Positions 45,928 through 54,694 of a stretch of 64,000 nucleotides of DNA are shown in pieces. Below the pieces are notes generated by a model. It was not told the origin of the DNA, made no database searches, and worked only from the letters and a program-made list of their open reading frames with translations. Both the position numbers and the translations under genes were made by a program. Origin of the DNA: Planctomycetota bacterium. Lineage in GTDB: Bacteria; Planctomycetota; GCA-002687715; DRQF01. Position 1 is the stretch's first letter; each line of letters starts with the position of its first letter. The stretch spans positions 1-64,000 of the forward strand of contig JACKGY010000008.1 of assembly GCA_020639295.1 (NCBI GenBank), written 5' to 3'.

Positions 45928-47301
45928 ATGGCGATGATCTCCTGTCCCCATTGCGGCGAACCGGGCGACGAGGTCGCGATCCGCGCCGGCGGACTTTGCC
46001 CTCACTGCGGCGCGACGGCGGCGGGCGCCGCGGTCCCTCGTCCCTGCCCGGCCTGCGGCCAGGAGAACCCGTCGGCCCACTCCTTCTGCCAGGACTGCGG
46101 CCAGGCGCTCCGACCGGAGCTCGGGACCGCGACGGGCGCGGGGCGTGAGGCCGCGATCGATCGCCGGCTGGCCCTGATCGAGCTGGACCGCGGGCGCCGG
46201 GCGGTGAACCGGCTCCGCCTGTGCATGCTGCTCGTGGGACTCCTGGCCGGGCTGGTGGCGATCCTCCAGGGCCTCGATCACCGGGCCGAGGCCTGGACCG
46301 GCTGGACGGCCTTCTTCCTCTCGGTCCTCTTCGGCGTCGGCGCCGTCCGGGTCGCGCGCGAGCCGATGCTCTGGACGGTCAGTCTCGCCTCGCTGGCGAC
46401 GGTCGAGCTCGTGGCCGGCTTCACGCAGTTCGACCTGACCGCGCTGATCATCGTCGGCTGCGGCCTCCTCCTGGTCTGGAGCGCCCTGCCGGCGGCGGCG
46501 CGGCTGGAGCGCGTGTTGCGCGACTTCCCCGAGCTCGACCAGGACCTGTCGCCGCATCAGAACGAACCGGCACTCCTGCGCCTGCGCCTCCTGCGCGACG
46601 ACCGACGCCGTCGACGCGAGCGCCGGCTCCTGGCCGGCCTGGTCGCGATCGTCCTGGTCGTGGTCATCGGCATCGCGCTCCTGGTGACCGCGCCACCCGA
46701 CTCCGACGACGCGCGGCTCGCCTTCGAGCGGGCCTGGAACGAGGGCGACGAGACGGCGCTGGTCGCCCTCTTCGGCGAGGACGCCTCCGCCCGTCGGCGC
46801 GTGGCTCTCGGGCGTCAGCTCGCACGTCGCGGCTGGCAGCGTTCCCGGCCGAAGCTCCCGGGCCTGCTCGAGACGGTGACCGAGGAGAACGAGATCCGGC
46901 TGCGCTACGATCTGGGCCTGGACGGGCTCGAGGCCCGGTTCCGGCTCGAGGACGGCGGCTGGCGTCTCCTCGGCCTCGACCTGCCGCACTACGAGCCACC
47001 GAACCCGATCGACGCCGTCCTCGCCGGGTTCGAGAAGGCCTGGGAACAGGGTGACCTGGTGGCCCTCGCCTCCGCCTGGATCGAGGCCGATCGCCGGGAC
47101 CTCCTCCGCGGTCGTTTCGAACGCGAGCTGCGCGAGCGCGACTGGTTGCCCCGGCCACCGCCCCTCGGGCCGCGTCGGATCGTCGCCGCCACGGAGCTGC
47201 AGCAGGTCGTCCAGCACCACGTCGGTGGCGGCATCCTGCAGACCAAGTGGGAATACCGGCATCCGGACTGGCTGATGCGCGGCCTGAAGTTCCCGGAGTG
47301 A
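45928..47301 (+). CDS. Double zinc-ribbon membrane protein with NTF2-like repeats
   Basis: The protein has 457 residues. Two zinc ribbons lie at the N-terminus (C6, C9, C24, C27 and C40, C43, C54, C57). Four or five hydrophobic helices follow (about 90-200 and a final one in LLAGLVAIVLVVVIGIALLV near 235). The C-terminal part has two NTF2-like units that each begin with the same phrase (LAFERAWNEGDETALVALF, LAGFEKAWEQGDLVALASAW). The gene at 48093-49388 has the same plan, so they are paralogues. Function unknown; zinc-ribbon membrane proteins are often sensors or assembly factors. Confidence 0.75.
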   Translation: MAMISCPHCGEPGDEVAIRAGGLCPHCGATAAGAAVPRPCPACGQENPSAHSFCQDCGQALRPELGTATGAGREAAIDRRLALIELDRGRRAVNRLRLCMLLVGLLAGLVAILQGLDHRAEAWTGWTAFFLSVLFGVGAVRVAREPMLWTVSLASLATVELVAGFTQFDLTALIIVGCGLLLVWSALPAAARLERVLRDFPELDQDLSPHQNEPALLRLRLLRDDRRRRRERRLLAGLVAIVLVVVIGIALLVTAPPDSDDARLAFERAWNEGDETALVALFGEDASARRRVALGRQLARRGWQRSRPKLPGLLETVTEENEIRLRYDLGLDGLEARFRLEDGGWRLLGLDLPHYEPPNPIDAVLAGFEKAWEQGDLVALASAWIEADRRDLLRGRFERELRERDWLPRPPPLGPRRIVAATELQQVVQHHVGGGILQTKWEYRHPDWLMRGLKFPE

Positions 47302-47305
47302 TGGC

Positions 47306-48061
47306 GTGACGACCTTCGACCATGGCCGGTGCTCACGATGTCGCGAGGAGCTCGCCGAGGGCGCGCGCTTCTGCGGTCACTGCGGCGAACCCACGGCGCG
47401 CCTGGTCGCGGAGAAACGGCTCGACGCGGCCGAGTCGGCCCGACGCGCGGGCCTGGCCGTCATCGCGCTGCTCATCGGCTTCGCCGGCACGCTGGTGGCG
47501 ATCGTGGTCCACGGCTTCCTGTTCCGGCTGGCCGCGCGCTATGACCCCTTCGTCTTCGTCAGCGGTCTGGCCATGCAGATCGCGGTCGGCGCGCTGGCCG
47601 CGCGAACCCTCGGCCGCGGCGTCGCGGTCGCGGTCCTGCGTGGTCGGGTCCCCGGCCGTCGACTGCTCGAGGCCCTGCCGGCGGCGGCGCTCGCCGGCCT
47701 GGTCAGCTTCGTCTGGGTGGCGCTGATGAACCGCATCCTCCAGCGCGGCGAGGTCGAGGTCGAGATCGAGCCCTGGCTGCTCGTCGACATGGTGCTCTGC
47801 GCCCCGCTGATCGAGGAATGGCTCTGCCGCGGCGTCCTCTGGCGGGCCAGCCGCGAGGTCGCCAACCGCGGGGTGACCCTGGTCCTGACCTCGGTCCTCT
47901 TCGCCCTGCTCCACTTCCTGAACGGCGGCAGCTTCCTCGAGCTGCCCCATCGCTTCGTCGCCGGCCTCCTGTTCGGGGCGCTGCGCCTGCGAAGCGGCAG
48001 CCTCTGGCCGGGGGTCCTGGCCCATCTCCTGCTCAATCTCGCCGCCGTGTCCCTCGCTTGA
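47306..48061 (+). CDS. Zinc-ribbon CPBP-family intramembrane protease
   Basis: The protein has 251 residues from a GTG at 47306, four bases after the preceding stop, with GGAG 8 bases upstream. A zinc ribbon (C9, C12, C23, C26) comes first. The membrane part carries the CPBP/Abi catalytic motifs: EEWLCR (E170, E171, R175), H203 in LLHFLNG and H240 with N244 in AHLLLN. Relatives are Rce1-like proteases that act on prenylated proteins or, in bacteria, on bacteriocin-immunity and other membrane substrates. It lies between two paralogous zinc-ribbon genes, which may encode its partners or substrates. Confidence 0.88.
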   Translation: MTTFDHGRCSRCREELAEGARFCGHCGEPTARLVAEKRLDAAESARRAGLAVIALLIGFAGTLVAIVVHGFLFRLAARYDPFVFVSGLAMQIAVGALAARTLGRGVAVAVLRGRVPGRRLLEALPAAALAGLVSFVWVALMNRILQRGEVEVEIEPWLLVDMVLCAPLIEEWLCRGVLWRASREVANRGVTLVLTSVLFALLHFLNGGSFLELPHRFVAGLLFGALRLRSGSLWPGVLAHLLLNLAAVSLA

Positions 48062-48092
48062 CCGCGTGGGAGCCGACCCGGAGAATCGGGGC

Positions 48093-49388
48093 ATGGCGAC
48101 GAGAACCTGCACCGGCTGTGGCGAGACCTGCGGCGACGATCTGACCGTCTGTCCGGCCTGCGGAGTCGCCCTGGTCGAGGCCGAGGACGCGATCTGGGCC
48201 GACGACGAGGCCGGCGAGAAGGACGACCGGCGCGCGGCCGACCGCGAGTACGCGCGGGCGGCGAAGGTTCTGCACAGCCTCGCCCGCTTGCTCACCCTGG
48301 CGTTCGTCGCCGGCGCGATCAACCTGTCCCTGCACATCGCCCTGACGGCCATGCTGGGAGCGAAGGACGACGCCTTCGTCTGGACCCTGATCGCCATCGG
48401 CGTGGCGCAGCTGGTCCTGGTCATCGCCTGTCGCTCCCTGACCCGGGCGCCACGGACCTGGGCGTTGGCCGCGGCGATCGCCCAGTCGGCCATGGTCCTG
48501 TTCTTCGACCGCGGCGTCCTGGCGGTCGTGGTCCTGGTGCTGATCCTGGTCTGCCTGCCCGACGCCACCAGGTTGCAGCGCCTGCTTCGTCGCTACCCCG
48601 AGCTCGGCGACGCCGACTACCGGCGCCGCGGCCTCGGGCGCTCGGTGGTCGCCCGCTTCGAGCGCAAGGAGAGGGGCGGCGCCCGACGCATCCTGATCGT
48701 GGTCGGTGTGGTGGTCGTCCTGGGTGCCGCCTTCGGCTGGGCCGCTCATCTCCTCTCGCGGGGCCGGAGCTTCGGTGACCGCCAGGAGAGCTTCGAGGCG
48801 GCCTGGAACGGCCGCGGCCTGGAGCGCCTGGAGGACCTGATCGGCCCCGAGCGCCGCGAGGACGCCGCCAAGCGGCTCGAGATCGCGCTCGAGCGCCGCG
48901 GCTGGACGGAGCGACGTCCGGAGGCCACCGCCGCCAAGGTCGAGGGCTCCAGCACGGAGCGCCGGCTGCGCTACCGCCTCGAGGACGGATCCGAACTGGT
49001 CGTCGTCTGGGACCTCGGCCGCGACGGAAGCTGGTGGATCGAGTCGTTCCGGCCCTCTCCGATCCGACCGCTCAAGAACCTCGACGAGGGAACGGCGGCC
49101 TTCATCGCCGGCTGGAACGCGGGCGACGCCGGGGCGATCGCGGACCTCTTCGTCGACCCGGCCCGTCGCGACCGGTTCGCCGCGACCATCGCCGGCTACA
49201 TGAAGAAGCGGCAGAAGGGCCTCGCCCCCGAGGCCATCGTCGGCCGTCAATCCCGGGGCCTGGGCGACGGCGAGGTCCGCGTCGTCTTCGTGGGCGACTC
49301 CTTCACCCTCGGCTCCACCTGGGAATGGCGCGCCACCGACTGGCGGCTGTGCACGATCGGTAGGCCGAAGGCCACGGTCGGACGCTGA
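48093..49388 (+). CDS. Zinc-ribbon membrane protein with NTF2-like repeats, paralogue of the gene at 45928
   Basis: The protein has 431 residues from the ATG at 48093; a GTG at 48066 is also in frame. One zinc ribbon (C6, C9, C20, C23) is followed by an acidic linker, about four membrane helices (LTLAFVAGAINLSLHIALTA to VLVLILVCLPDATRL) and a further helix near residue 220 (ILIVVGVVVVLGAAFGWAAHL). Two NTF2-like units follow, starting SFEAAWNGRGLERLEDLI and AAFIAGWNAGDAGAIADLF. The order ribbon, helices, helix, two NTF2-like units is the same as at 45928-47301. Third gene of the cassette. Confidence 0.75.
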   Translation: MATRTCTGCGETCGDDLTVCPACGVALVEAEDAIWADDEAGEKDDRRAADREYARAAKVLHSLARLLTLAFVAGAINLSLHIALTAMLGAKDDAFVWTLIAIGVAQLVLVIACRSLTRAPRTWALAAAIAQSAMVLFFDRGVLAVVVLVLILVCLPDATRLQRLLRRYPELGDADYRRRGLGRSVVARFERKERGGARRILIVVGVVVVLGAAFGWAAHLLSRGRSFGDRQESFEAAWNGRGLERLEDLIGPERREDAAKRLEIALERRGWTERRPEATAAKVEGSSTERRLRYRLEDGSELVVVWDLGRDGSWWIESFRPSPIRPLKNLDEGTAAFIAGWNAGDAGAIADLFVDPARRDRFAATIAGYMKKRQKGLAPEAIVGRQSRGLGDGEVRVVFVGDSFTLGSTWEWRATDWRLCTIGRPKATVGR

Positions 49389-49428
49389 ACCGCGCGCCGC
49401 GAGGTCGCGGGGCCGCAGGGACGCACGC

Positions 49429-50178
49429 TCAGGCAAGTCGACGCGGGAAGCGCAGCATCAGGAAGTAGGGGCCGGCCGCGGCCGCGAGGTGCTTGAGCGG
49501 ATGCCCCGACAGCAGGCCACCGGTGTAGCTCTCGACCTGGCCGTCGCCGGCCTCGAGGAGCTTGGCCAGGAGATAGGCGAGCAGGGCCAGGCCCACGAGC
49601 CGCCACTCGGCGCGCATCGCCGGCAGGGCGACCAGCATCAGCAGGAGGCCGAGGAGCGGGAAGAACTGGACGAAGGCGTAGACGCGCAGATCGCCGCGCC
49701 AGGCCCAGTCGAGGACGCTGGCGACCCCGAGAGCCATCATCGGCCAGAGCAGGCGCAGGTAGCGGCCATCGAGCTTCTCGCCCAGGAAGGCGGAGAAGAG
49801 GGCCATGAAACCGGCGGCCATCGGCAGCCGATCCCAGACCAGCGTCCGATCGTTCGGTTCGAGGTGGTACCAGGCGGAACCGAAAGCGACCAGGGCGACG
49901 GCCACGAAGAAGGCCCTCCAGGTCGGCAGGCTCGGGCCCTCGCGGCGACGCAGGCGCGCCCAGCCGAGAACGCCGACCACCAGGAAGGGCAGGTTCGAGA
50001 CCACGTTCCAGAACTGCGGGATGCCGAGCCTGGTCCTGCGGTCGGCGAAGTGATGGTAGGCCGGGTCCTGCGCGATCGGGCCGGCCAGGATGAGGCCGAG
50101 CGCCGCCAGGAGGGCGAGCAGCAGGAGCCCGATCGAGACCAGCCGTCGCCGCCGTGGCTCAGGAATCAAGCGGCTCAC
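49429..50178 (-). CDS. CREST-superfamily (alkaline ceramidase-like) membrane protein
   Basis: The protein has 249 residues if it starts at the GTG at 50178, inside the end of the upstream gene; a GTG at 50226 and TTG at 50169 are alternatives. It has about seven membrane helices. The CREST zinc-hydrolase motifs are visible: FWNVVSNLPFLVVG (Ser and the conserved Asn), FGSAWYHLEPNDRTLVWDRLPM (His and two Asp) and GHPLKHLAAA (two His). Relatives include alkaline ceramidases and Per1. An amidase-type lipid hydrolase is likely; whether ceramides are the substrate is not shown. Confidence 0.8.
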   Translation of the reverse strand: MSRLIPEPRRRRLVSIGLLLLALLAALGLILAGPIAQDPAYHHFADRRTRLGIPQFWNVVSNLPFLVVGVLGWARLRRREGPSLPTWRAFFVAVALVAFGSAWYHLEPNDRTLVWDRLPMAAGFMALFSAFLGEKLDGRYLRLLWPMMALGVASVLDWAWRGDLRVYAFVQFFPLLGLLLMLVALPAMRAEWRLVGLALLAYLLAKLLEAGDGQVESYTGGLLSGHPLKHLAAAAGPYFLMLRFPRRLA

Positions 50179-50563
50179 CCGTGATCGAGTCCATGCCCAG
50201 GAAGCGGCGCACCTTGTCGTCGTCACGAGCGACCAGGATGTCGACGCCCTCGTTCTCCATCAACATCTCGTACATGCGCGAGAAGGCGAAGGCGATGTCC
50301 TGCGGCGCGAAGATGCCGAGGCGCACGCGGCGATGGTCGGCGAGATGACGAACCCGGAAGCGCACCAGTCCGAGCATCTGATGGAAGTCGAGGATGAAGT
50401 TCTCGACCGCCGAGAAGTCGCAGTAGCGATCGGCGGTCGCGCCCCAGGGGCAAGCGCCCATGGCCTCGAAGTAGTCCCGGATGCGGGCCGCGTCGAGCAC
50501 GCCCCGCGGGTGCCAGAGGATCAGACGCCGCTCGGCGGAGAATTCGAGATCATCGACGCTCAT
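50159..50563 (-). CDS. Small STAS/SpoIIAA-like protein
   Basis: The protein has 134 residues from the ATG at 50563. LEFSAERRLILWHPRGVLDAARIRDYFEAM, the central CDFSAVENFILDF and HRRVRLGIFAPQDIAFAFSRMYEML resemble SpoIIAA-like STAS folds, a guess from the strand-helix pattern only. It overlaps the CREST gene by about 20 bases, so both are probably made from one message. Confidence 0.55.
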   Translation of the reverse strand: MSVDDLEFSAERRLILWHPRGVLDAARIRDYFEAMGACPWGATADRYCDFSAVENFILDFHQMLGLVRFRVRHLADHRRVRLGIFAPQDIAFAFSRMYEMLMENEGVDILVARDDDKVRRFLGMDSITGEPLDS

Positions 50564-51113
50564 CGCGGCGGGGCTTCCTTTCCTTCTTCGTTCCGCTCGC
50601 CGGGTCCATGGATGCGAGGCCCGGAGTCAACGCAGTCGTTTGCTTGTCGATGCGAATGACTCGATCCGGCGCCTGCGACACCGTCCATGCCGGTGGCGAC
50701 ACGGTCGCGGGGTCCGGGCGCCATGATCGGTTCTCGACCTGGCAGGGGCAAGAGCGCGGGGATCTTCCCGACCGCTTCGGTCCGGACGATGGCCCTCGCA
50801 GCCGAAGGCGCGCGGATTGCCCCTTCGGCCGTTGACAGCGAGCGGGCACGGCGTAAGGTCGCGATGACCGGACGCTGGGTCCGGCAAGGAAAGGTGATTG
50901 GCATGCATCAGCCGCTCCGACATCGAGTCTGCTGAGTCCTCGCGCCAGGCGCGGGTTCGCGCCATGCCAGCGAAGGCCGGCCCCGAGAGGGCTGAGCGAG
51001 CGCGAGATCCCGGCGACCGGCATCCGCCTCCCTCCTCTCCCGTGACCGTCCCTTCCCGCAGTGTGCCGGACAGCGATCTCGACCCGTCGAGCGGCTTCCA
51101 GGGAGAAGTCGAC
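50564..51113 (+). other. Non-coding interval with a long porin leader
   Basis: No gene is supported in these 550 bases. The plus-strand part after 50866 should be transcribed from the promoter at 50832-50859, giving a leader of about 245 bases. A small hairpin GACCG-CTT-CGGTC lies near 50770. The frame of the porin is open back to about 50898, but the extra residues are low-complexity and would precede the signal peptide. Confidence 0.5.
50832..50859 (+). promoter_or_regulatory. Promoter of the porin operon
   Basis: A perfect TTGACA (50832-50837) and TAAGGT (50854-50859) are 16 bases apart. The predicted start is near 50866. Confidence 0.5.
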
Positions 51114-52520
51114 ATGGGGAAGACGGTCAGCATCCTGTTCTCGATCATGATCCTCGCCGCGGGCCTCGGTGCCCAGCAGGAGGAGACGGTCGAGAGGCGA
51201 CTCGAACGACTCGAGCGCGAGAATCGCCGGATCAACGAGGAACTGAAGCAGAGCCGCGAGGAGAACGCGCGCCTGAGCGAGCGGATCGAAGGCCTCGCCA
51301 GTGAGGCGGCCGACCTCCGCGCCAGCGACGGCGAACTGGAGAAGCTGGTCAACGTCCTGGGCGACGCCTACGACGATCCGACCTGGAGCCCGGCCACCAA
51401 GTCCGGCAAGCTGATCCGCTTCTACGGCTTCCTCCGCACCGACATCTACTACAACACGGCGCGGGCGAACGATCCGATCATCCCGTTCTCGGTCCTGCCG
51501 GAGAAGGGCACGACCTACGGCGCCGATGACGATCAGTTCGCCATCGACGTCCGTCTGACTCGTCTCGGCATCGACCTGAACGCCGGCAAGATCGGCTCGG
51601 CCGACGTCACCGGCAAGCTCGAGATGGACTTCGCCAACTTCACCCAGGGCTCGACCGAGTCGCGGCCGGCGATCCGCATCCGCCTGGCCTACATCGATTT
51701 CGACTGGGGCAACTGGGCGGTCCGCATCGGGCAGGACTGGGACATCATCTCTCCGCTCCTGCCGGCGGTGCACTCGGAGCTTCTGCTCTGGGGCGTGGGC
51801 AACCTGGGTGACCGCCGCGCGATGGCGCAGCTGATCTACGAATCGGATGCCACCGAGGACCTCCGGATCAAGTTCGAGCTGGCGGCCGGTTTCACCGGCG
51901 CGGTCGATGGCGCCGACAACGACGGCGCGCCGAGCCGGACCACGGCCGACGGCGTCGACAGCGGTCATCCGCACGCCCAGGCGCGCCTCGGCCTCAACTT
52001 CGGCTCCTGGGTCGAGGGCAAGCGGGCCGAGATCGGCTTCTGGGGCTACGTCGCCGGACTCGAGACCGACACCAAGTTCAACGGCGAGGATCACTTCACG
52101 CCCTACACCGTCGGCATCGACATCAGCCTGCCGCTGTTCGCCTCGGTGAGCTTCATCGCCGAGGCCTGGTACGGCCAGGCCTTGAGCGACGTCCGTGGCA
52201 ACATCCTCCAGGACATCAACACGGCCACCGGCGACGAGATCGAGGGCTGGGGCGGCTGGGCCGAGATCCACTGGCAGACCACCCAGGACTTCCGCCTCGC
52301 GATCGGCGCCAGCATCGATGATCCGAAGGACGGCGACCTCAACGGCGCGGTCAGCGGCGAGAACCGCGAGCTGAACTGGACCGCCTACATCTCTTCCAAG
52401 CTGGACCTCGGCGGCGGCCTCTACACCGGCCTCGACGTGATCTACTGGGAGACCCGCTACACCGTCACCGGCACGGCCGACATGGTGCGCGTGAACTACT
52501 GGATCCAGCTCAACTTCTGA
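51114..52520 (+). CDS. DcaP-like outer-membrane porin
   Basis: The protein has 468 residues from the ATG at 51114 (GGGAGAAG upstream). A signal peptide (VSILFSIMILAAGLGAQ) is followed by a coiled coil, RLERLERENRRINEELKQSREENARLSERIEGL (about 25-75), then a beta-barrel with alternating strands (LIRFYGFLRTDIYYN, GKLEMDFANF, AIRIRLAYIDFDWGNWAVRIGQDWDIIS, AWYGQALSD). It ends in Phe, as many barrel proteins do. The coiled coil plus barrel is the plan of trimeric DcaP-like porins, which pass small negatively charged molecules. It starts a cluster with the lipoprotein 13 bases downstream. Confidence 0.82.
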   Translation: MGKTVSILFSIMILAAGLGAQQEETVERRLERLERENRRINEELKQSREENARLSERIEGLASEAADLRASDGELEKLVNVLGDAYDDPTWSPATKSGKLIRFYGFLRTDIYYNTARANDPIIPFSVLPEKGTTYGADDDQFAIDVRLTRLGIDLNAGKIGSADVTGKLEMDFANFTQGSTESRPAIRIRLAYIDFDWGNWAVRIGQDWDIISPLLPAVHSELLLWGVGNLGDRRAMAQLIYESDATEDLRIKFELAAGFTGAVDGADNDGAPSRTTADGVDSGHPHAQARLGLNFGSWVEGKRAEIGFWGYVAGLETDTKFNGEDHFTPYTVGIDISLPLFASVSFIAEAWYGQALSDVRGNILQDINTATGDEIEGWGGWAEIHWQTTQDFRLAIGASIDDPKDGDLNGAVSGENRELNWTAYISSKLDLGGGLYTGLDVIYWETRYTVTGTADMVRVNYWIQLNF

Positions 52521-52533
52521 TCGGAGATCGTCC

Positions 52534-53655
52534 ATGAGGCAATCCGGAACGTCGATCCTCGTCCTGGCGCTACTCTGCCTGGCGAGCTGCAGCTCCTCCT
52601 CGAGCAGTTCATCGGACATGGCCGAGCCGGGCCGAGGCGAGTCCCTCGTCTTCGAGGCGAAACACGACTTCGACATCGACGTTCCGGAAGGAGCCGGCCT
52701 CCTGCGGGCCTGGTTCGCGGTACCTTCCGATCGCGACCCGGACCAGGAGATCCTGAGCTTCGAGTCCTTCGCGCCCTATCCCACGCGCCAGGTTCGGGAC
52801 GAGCGCGGCAACAACTTCCTGTTCATGGAGGTCGTCAATCCTCCGGCCGGCCGACTCGAGGTCCTCGAGCGCTTCCGGCTCGAACGCCGTGAGGTCCTTG
52901 CCACGCTCGACCCGTCCCTGACCCGTCCCCACGATGCCGAGGAACTGGTCGAATTCGCGGCCGACCTCGAAGGCTCGAGCCAGAGCGTGATCGACGACGA
53001 CGTGCGGGCGATGGCCGCCGCGGCCGTCGGCGCGGAGACCAATCCGATCCTCGTGGCCCGCCTGCTCTACGACGCCGTGCTCGAGCGCGTCGAGTACCAC
53101 GTCAAGGACCCGAAGCCGGACGCCGAGAAGACGATGCAGGCCTCGGGCACCGGCAGCAGCCGCTACACCTTCGAGAAGTGCACCGGCAACTGCACCGACT
53201 TCCATTCGCTCTACGCCGCTCTGGCGCGGTCGCGCAACCTGCCGGTCCGCGCGGTCTACGGCTCGTTCTTCAAGGGACCGCTCGACGGCGTGGACCAGGA
53301 TCAGAGCTACCACTGCTGGATCGAGTTCCACGCCCCGAACATCGGCTGGATCCCCCTGGACGTCGCGGTCGCCGACGTCTTCACCGCCGACTTCGAGGCC
53401 AACGAGTTCAGCCGGCCGCGGGCGGAACTGACCGTCGCGGACGGCTACGACGGTCCCGACGCGCGCCTCGTCGACTACTACTTCGGCAACATCGACGCCC
53501 GCCGCGTGGTCTGGCATCGAGGCCGCGACCTGGTCATGCGCGATCCACGCCAGGAGGGCGGTCCGCTGCTGTGGAATCCCAAGGCCTACGTCGAGATCGA
53601 CGGCAAGCCCGCCAAGGTCGGCCGGAAGCTCAGCTACCGCAGCGTCGAGGACTGA
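52534..53655 (+). CDS. Transglutaminase-like lipoprotein
   Basis: The protein has 373 residues. A signal peptide ends in a lipobox (LCLASC), after which comes a Ser run. The transglutaminase-like core has the triad C220 in GNCTDFHSLYAALARSRNLPVRAVYG, H260 in YHCWIEFHAPNIGW and D276 in PLDVAVAD. Such proteins in bacteria are mostly peptidases or amidases rather than true cross-linkers. It follows the porin by 13 bases and probably sits in the outer membrane or periplasm with it. Confidence 0.87.
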   Translation: MRQSGTSILVLALLCLASCSSSSSSSSDMAEPGRGESLVFEAKHDFDIDVPEGAGLLRAWFAVPSDRDPDQEILSFESFAPYPTRQVRDERGNNFLFMEVVNPPAGRLEVLERFRLERREVLATLDPSLTRPHDAEELVEFAADLEGSSQSVIDDDVRAMAAAAVGAETNPILVARLLYDAVLERVEYHVKDPKPDAEKTMQASGTGSSRYTFEKCTGNCTDFHSLYAALARSRNLPVRAVYGSFFKGPLDGVDQDQSYHCWIEFHAPNIGWIPLDVAVADVFTADFEANEFSRPRAELTVADGYDGPDARLVDYYFGNIDARRVVWHRGRDLVMRDPRQEGGPLLWNPKAYVEIDGKPAKVGRKLSYRSVED

Positions 53656-53695
53656 TGAAGGCAGGCCCGTCCCCGGCCGCCGGGAACGGGCCATC

Positions 53696-54322
53696 ATGAC
53701 GATGACCGGCTCCGACCCCTTCGATGACCCGCGCAACCTGCAGGCTCGCATCCTTCGCGTGCTGACCGCGCTGCAGCTCCATGCCGGTTCCGAGTGCCGG
53801 CGCTGCGGCACGACCGTCTGCGGCCACGTCATCCTGTTCAACATCGTCCTCGGCGACGAGGCGAAGGCGCTCTGCCTCGACTGCCTCGCCGCGCAGGAAG
53901 GACGTGAAGCCGTCGACCTGCGTGACTCGCTCACCATCTACGTGCGCTCGAAGCCCTGTCTCGGCCAGGGCTGGCGCTACGCCGCGATCAAGGAGCAGAT
54001 GCCACCCGACGCTCCACCCACCTGCCTCTTCGGCGCCGAGGAACGGCCGACCCCGAAGCCTCGGGTCGAGGAGCGCCTCTCGCGCGCGAGCGATGCGCTC
54101 GTGCCGGACGAACGCTGGGACGCGGGCGACATGGCCTGCGGCGATCTCCTGCTCCAGCTCAAGATCCGGATGCAGGCGCTGACGCCCGGGCTGTTGTTCG
54201 AGCTCCGCGCGCTCGACCCCGGAGCGGTCAACGACATTCCCGCCTGGTGTCGGATCACCGGGCACGCGCTCCTCTCGGAGGAGCATCCCATCTACCGGAT
54301 CCGCAGAAAGGACGACAGATGA
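53696..54322 (+). CDS. Cys-rich N-terminal domain fused to a TusA-like sulfur-carrier domain
   Basis: The protein has 208 residues. The N-terminal part has paired Cys (C34-x2-C37 and C60-x2-C63) that could bind zinc or a cluster. Residues 140-205 are a TusA/SirA-like fold: WDAGDMACGDLLLQLKIRMQALTPGLLFELRALDPGAVNDIPAWCRITGH. The sulfur-carrying Cys would be C148, but it is followed by Gly, not the Pro of the usual CPxP motif. The same CG variant occurs in the fusion protein at 54695. The stop overlaps the DsrE-like start (ATGA at 54319-54322). A persulfide carrier in the cytosol is inferred. Confidence 0.8.
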   Translation: MTMTGSDPFDDPRNLQARILRVLTALQLHAGSECRRCGTTVCGHVILFNIVLGDEAKALCLDCLAAQEGREAVDLRDSLTIYVRSKPCLGQGWRYAAIKEQMPPDAPPTCLFGAEERPTPKPRVEERLSRASDALVPDERWDAGDMACGDLLLQLKIRMQALTPGLLFELRALDPGAVNDIPAWCRITGHALLSEEHPIYRIRRKDDR

Positions 54323-54681
54323 GCGGAAAGTTCTGCGTCAGCCTCACCCACGGCAAGAACGACTGTGACCGGGCCACCGTGGCCTTCGTGGTCGCCAACG
54401 CGGCCCTGGCCTCCGGTCAGGAGACCATGGTCTTCCTCAGCATCGAAGGCGTGCGCCTGTGCCAGCAGGGCTACGCCAGCACGATGCACGAGGAGGGCTT
54501 CGCGCCGCTCAGCGAATTGATCGCCAACTTCGCCGCGGCCGGTGGTTCCATCCTGGTCTGCTCGCCCTGCTTCAAGAAGCGGGGGCTCGAGGAGGGCAAG
54601 CTGGTTCCGGGCGCCAAGCTCGCGGGCGGCGCGTCGCTGGTGGAATTCCTCGCCTCGGGCGCGGCCTCGGTCTGCTACTGA
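54319..54681 (+). CDS. DsrE-family protein
   Basis: The protein has 120 residues from the ATG at 54319, coupled to the preceding stop. CVSLTHGKNDCDRATVAFVVANAALASGQETMVFLSIEGV, then GFAPLSELIANFAAAGGSILVCSPCFKKRGL and GASLVEFLASG follow the DsrE-type fold used in sulfur relay. The Cys pair in CSPC is at the position of the conserved Cys of this branch, which is often found beside TusA. The gene after it starts 13 bases downstream. Confidence 0.88.
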   Translation: MSGKFCVSLTHGKNDCDRATVAFVVANAALASGQETMVFLSIEGVRLCQQGYASTMHEEGFAPLSELIANFAAAGGSILVCSPCFKKRGLEEGKLVPGAKLAGGASLVEFLASGAASVCY

Positions 54682-54694
54682 CGAGGGCCGGACC

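Noticed and set aside
50898..51113. N-terminal extension of the porin
   Set aside because: The frame is open but would bury the signal peptide; the ATG at 51114 has a ribosome site and starts the signal sequence.
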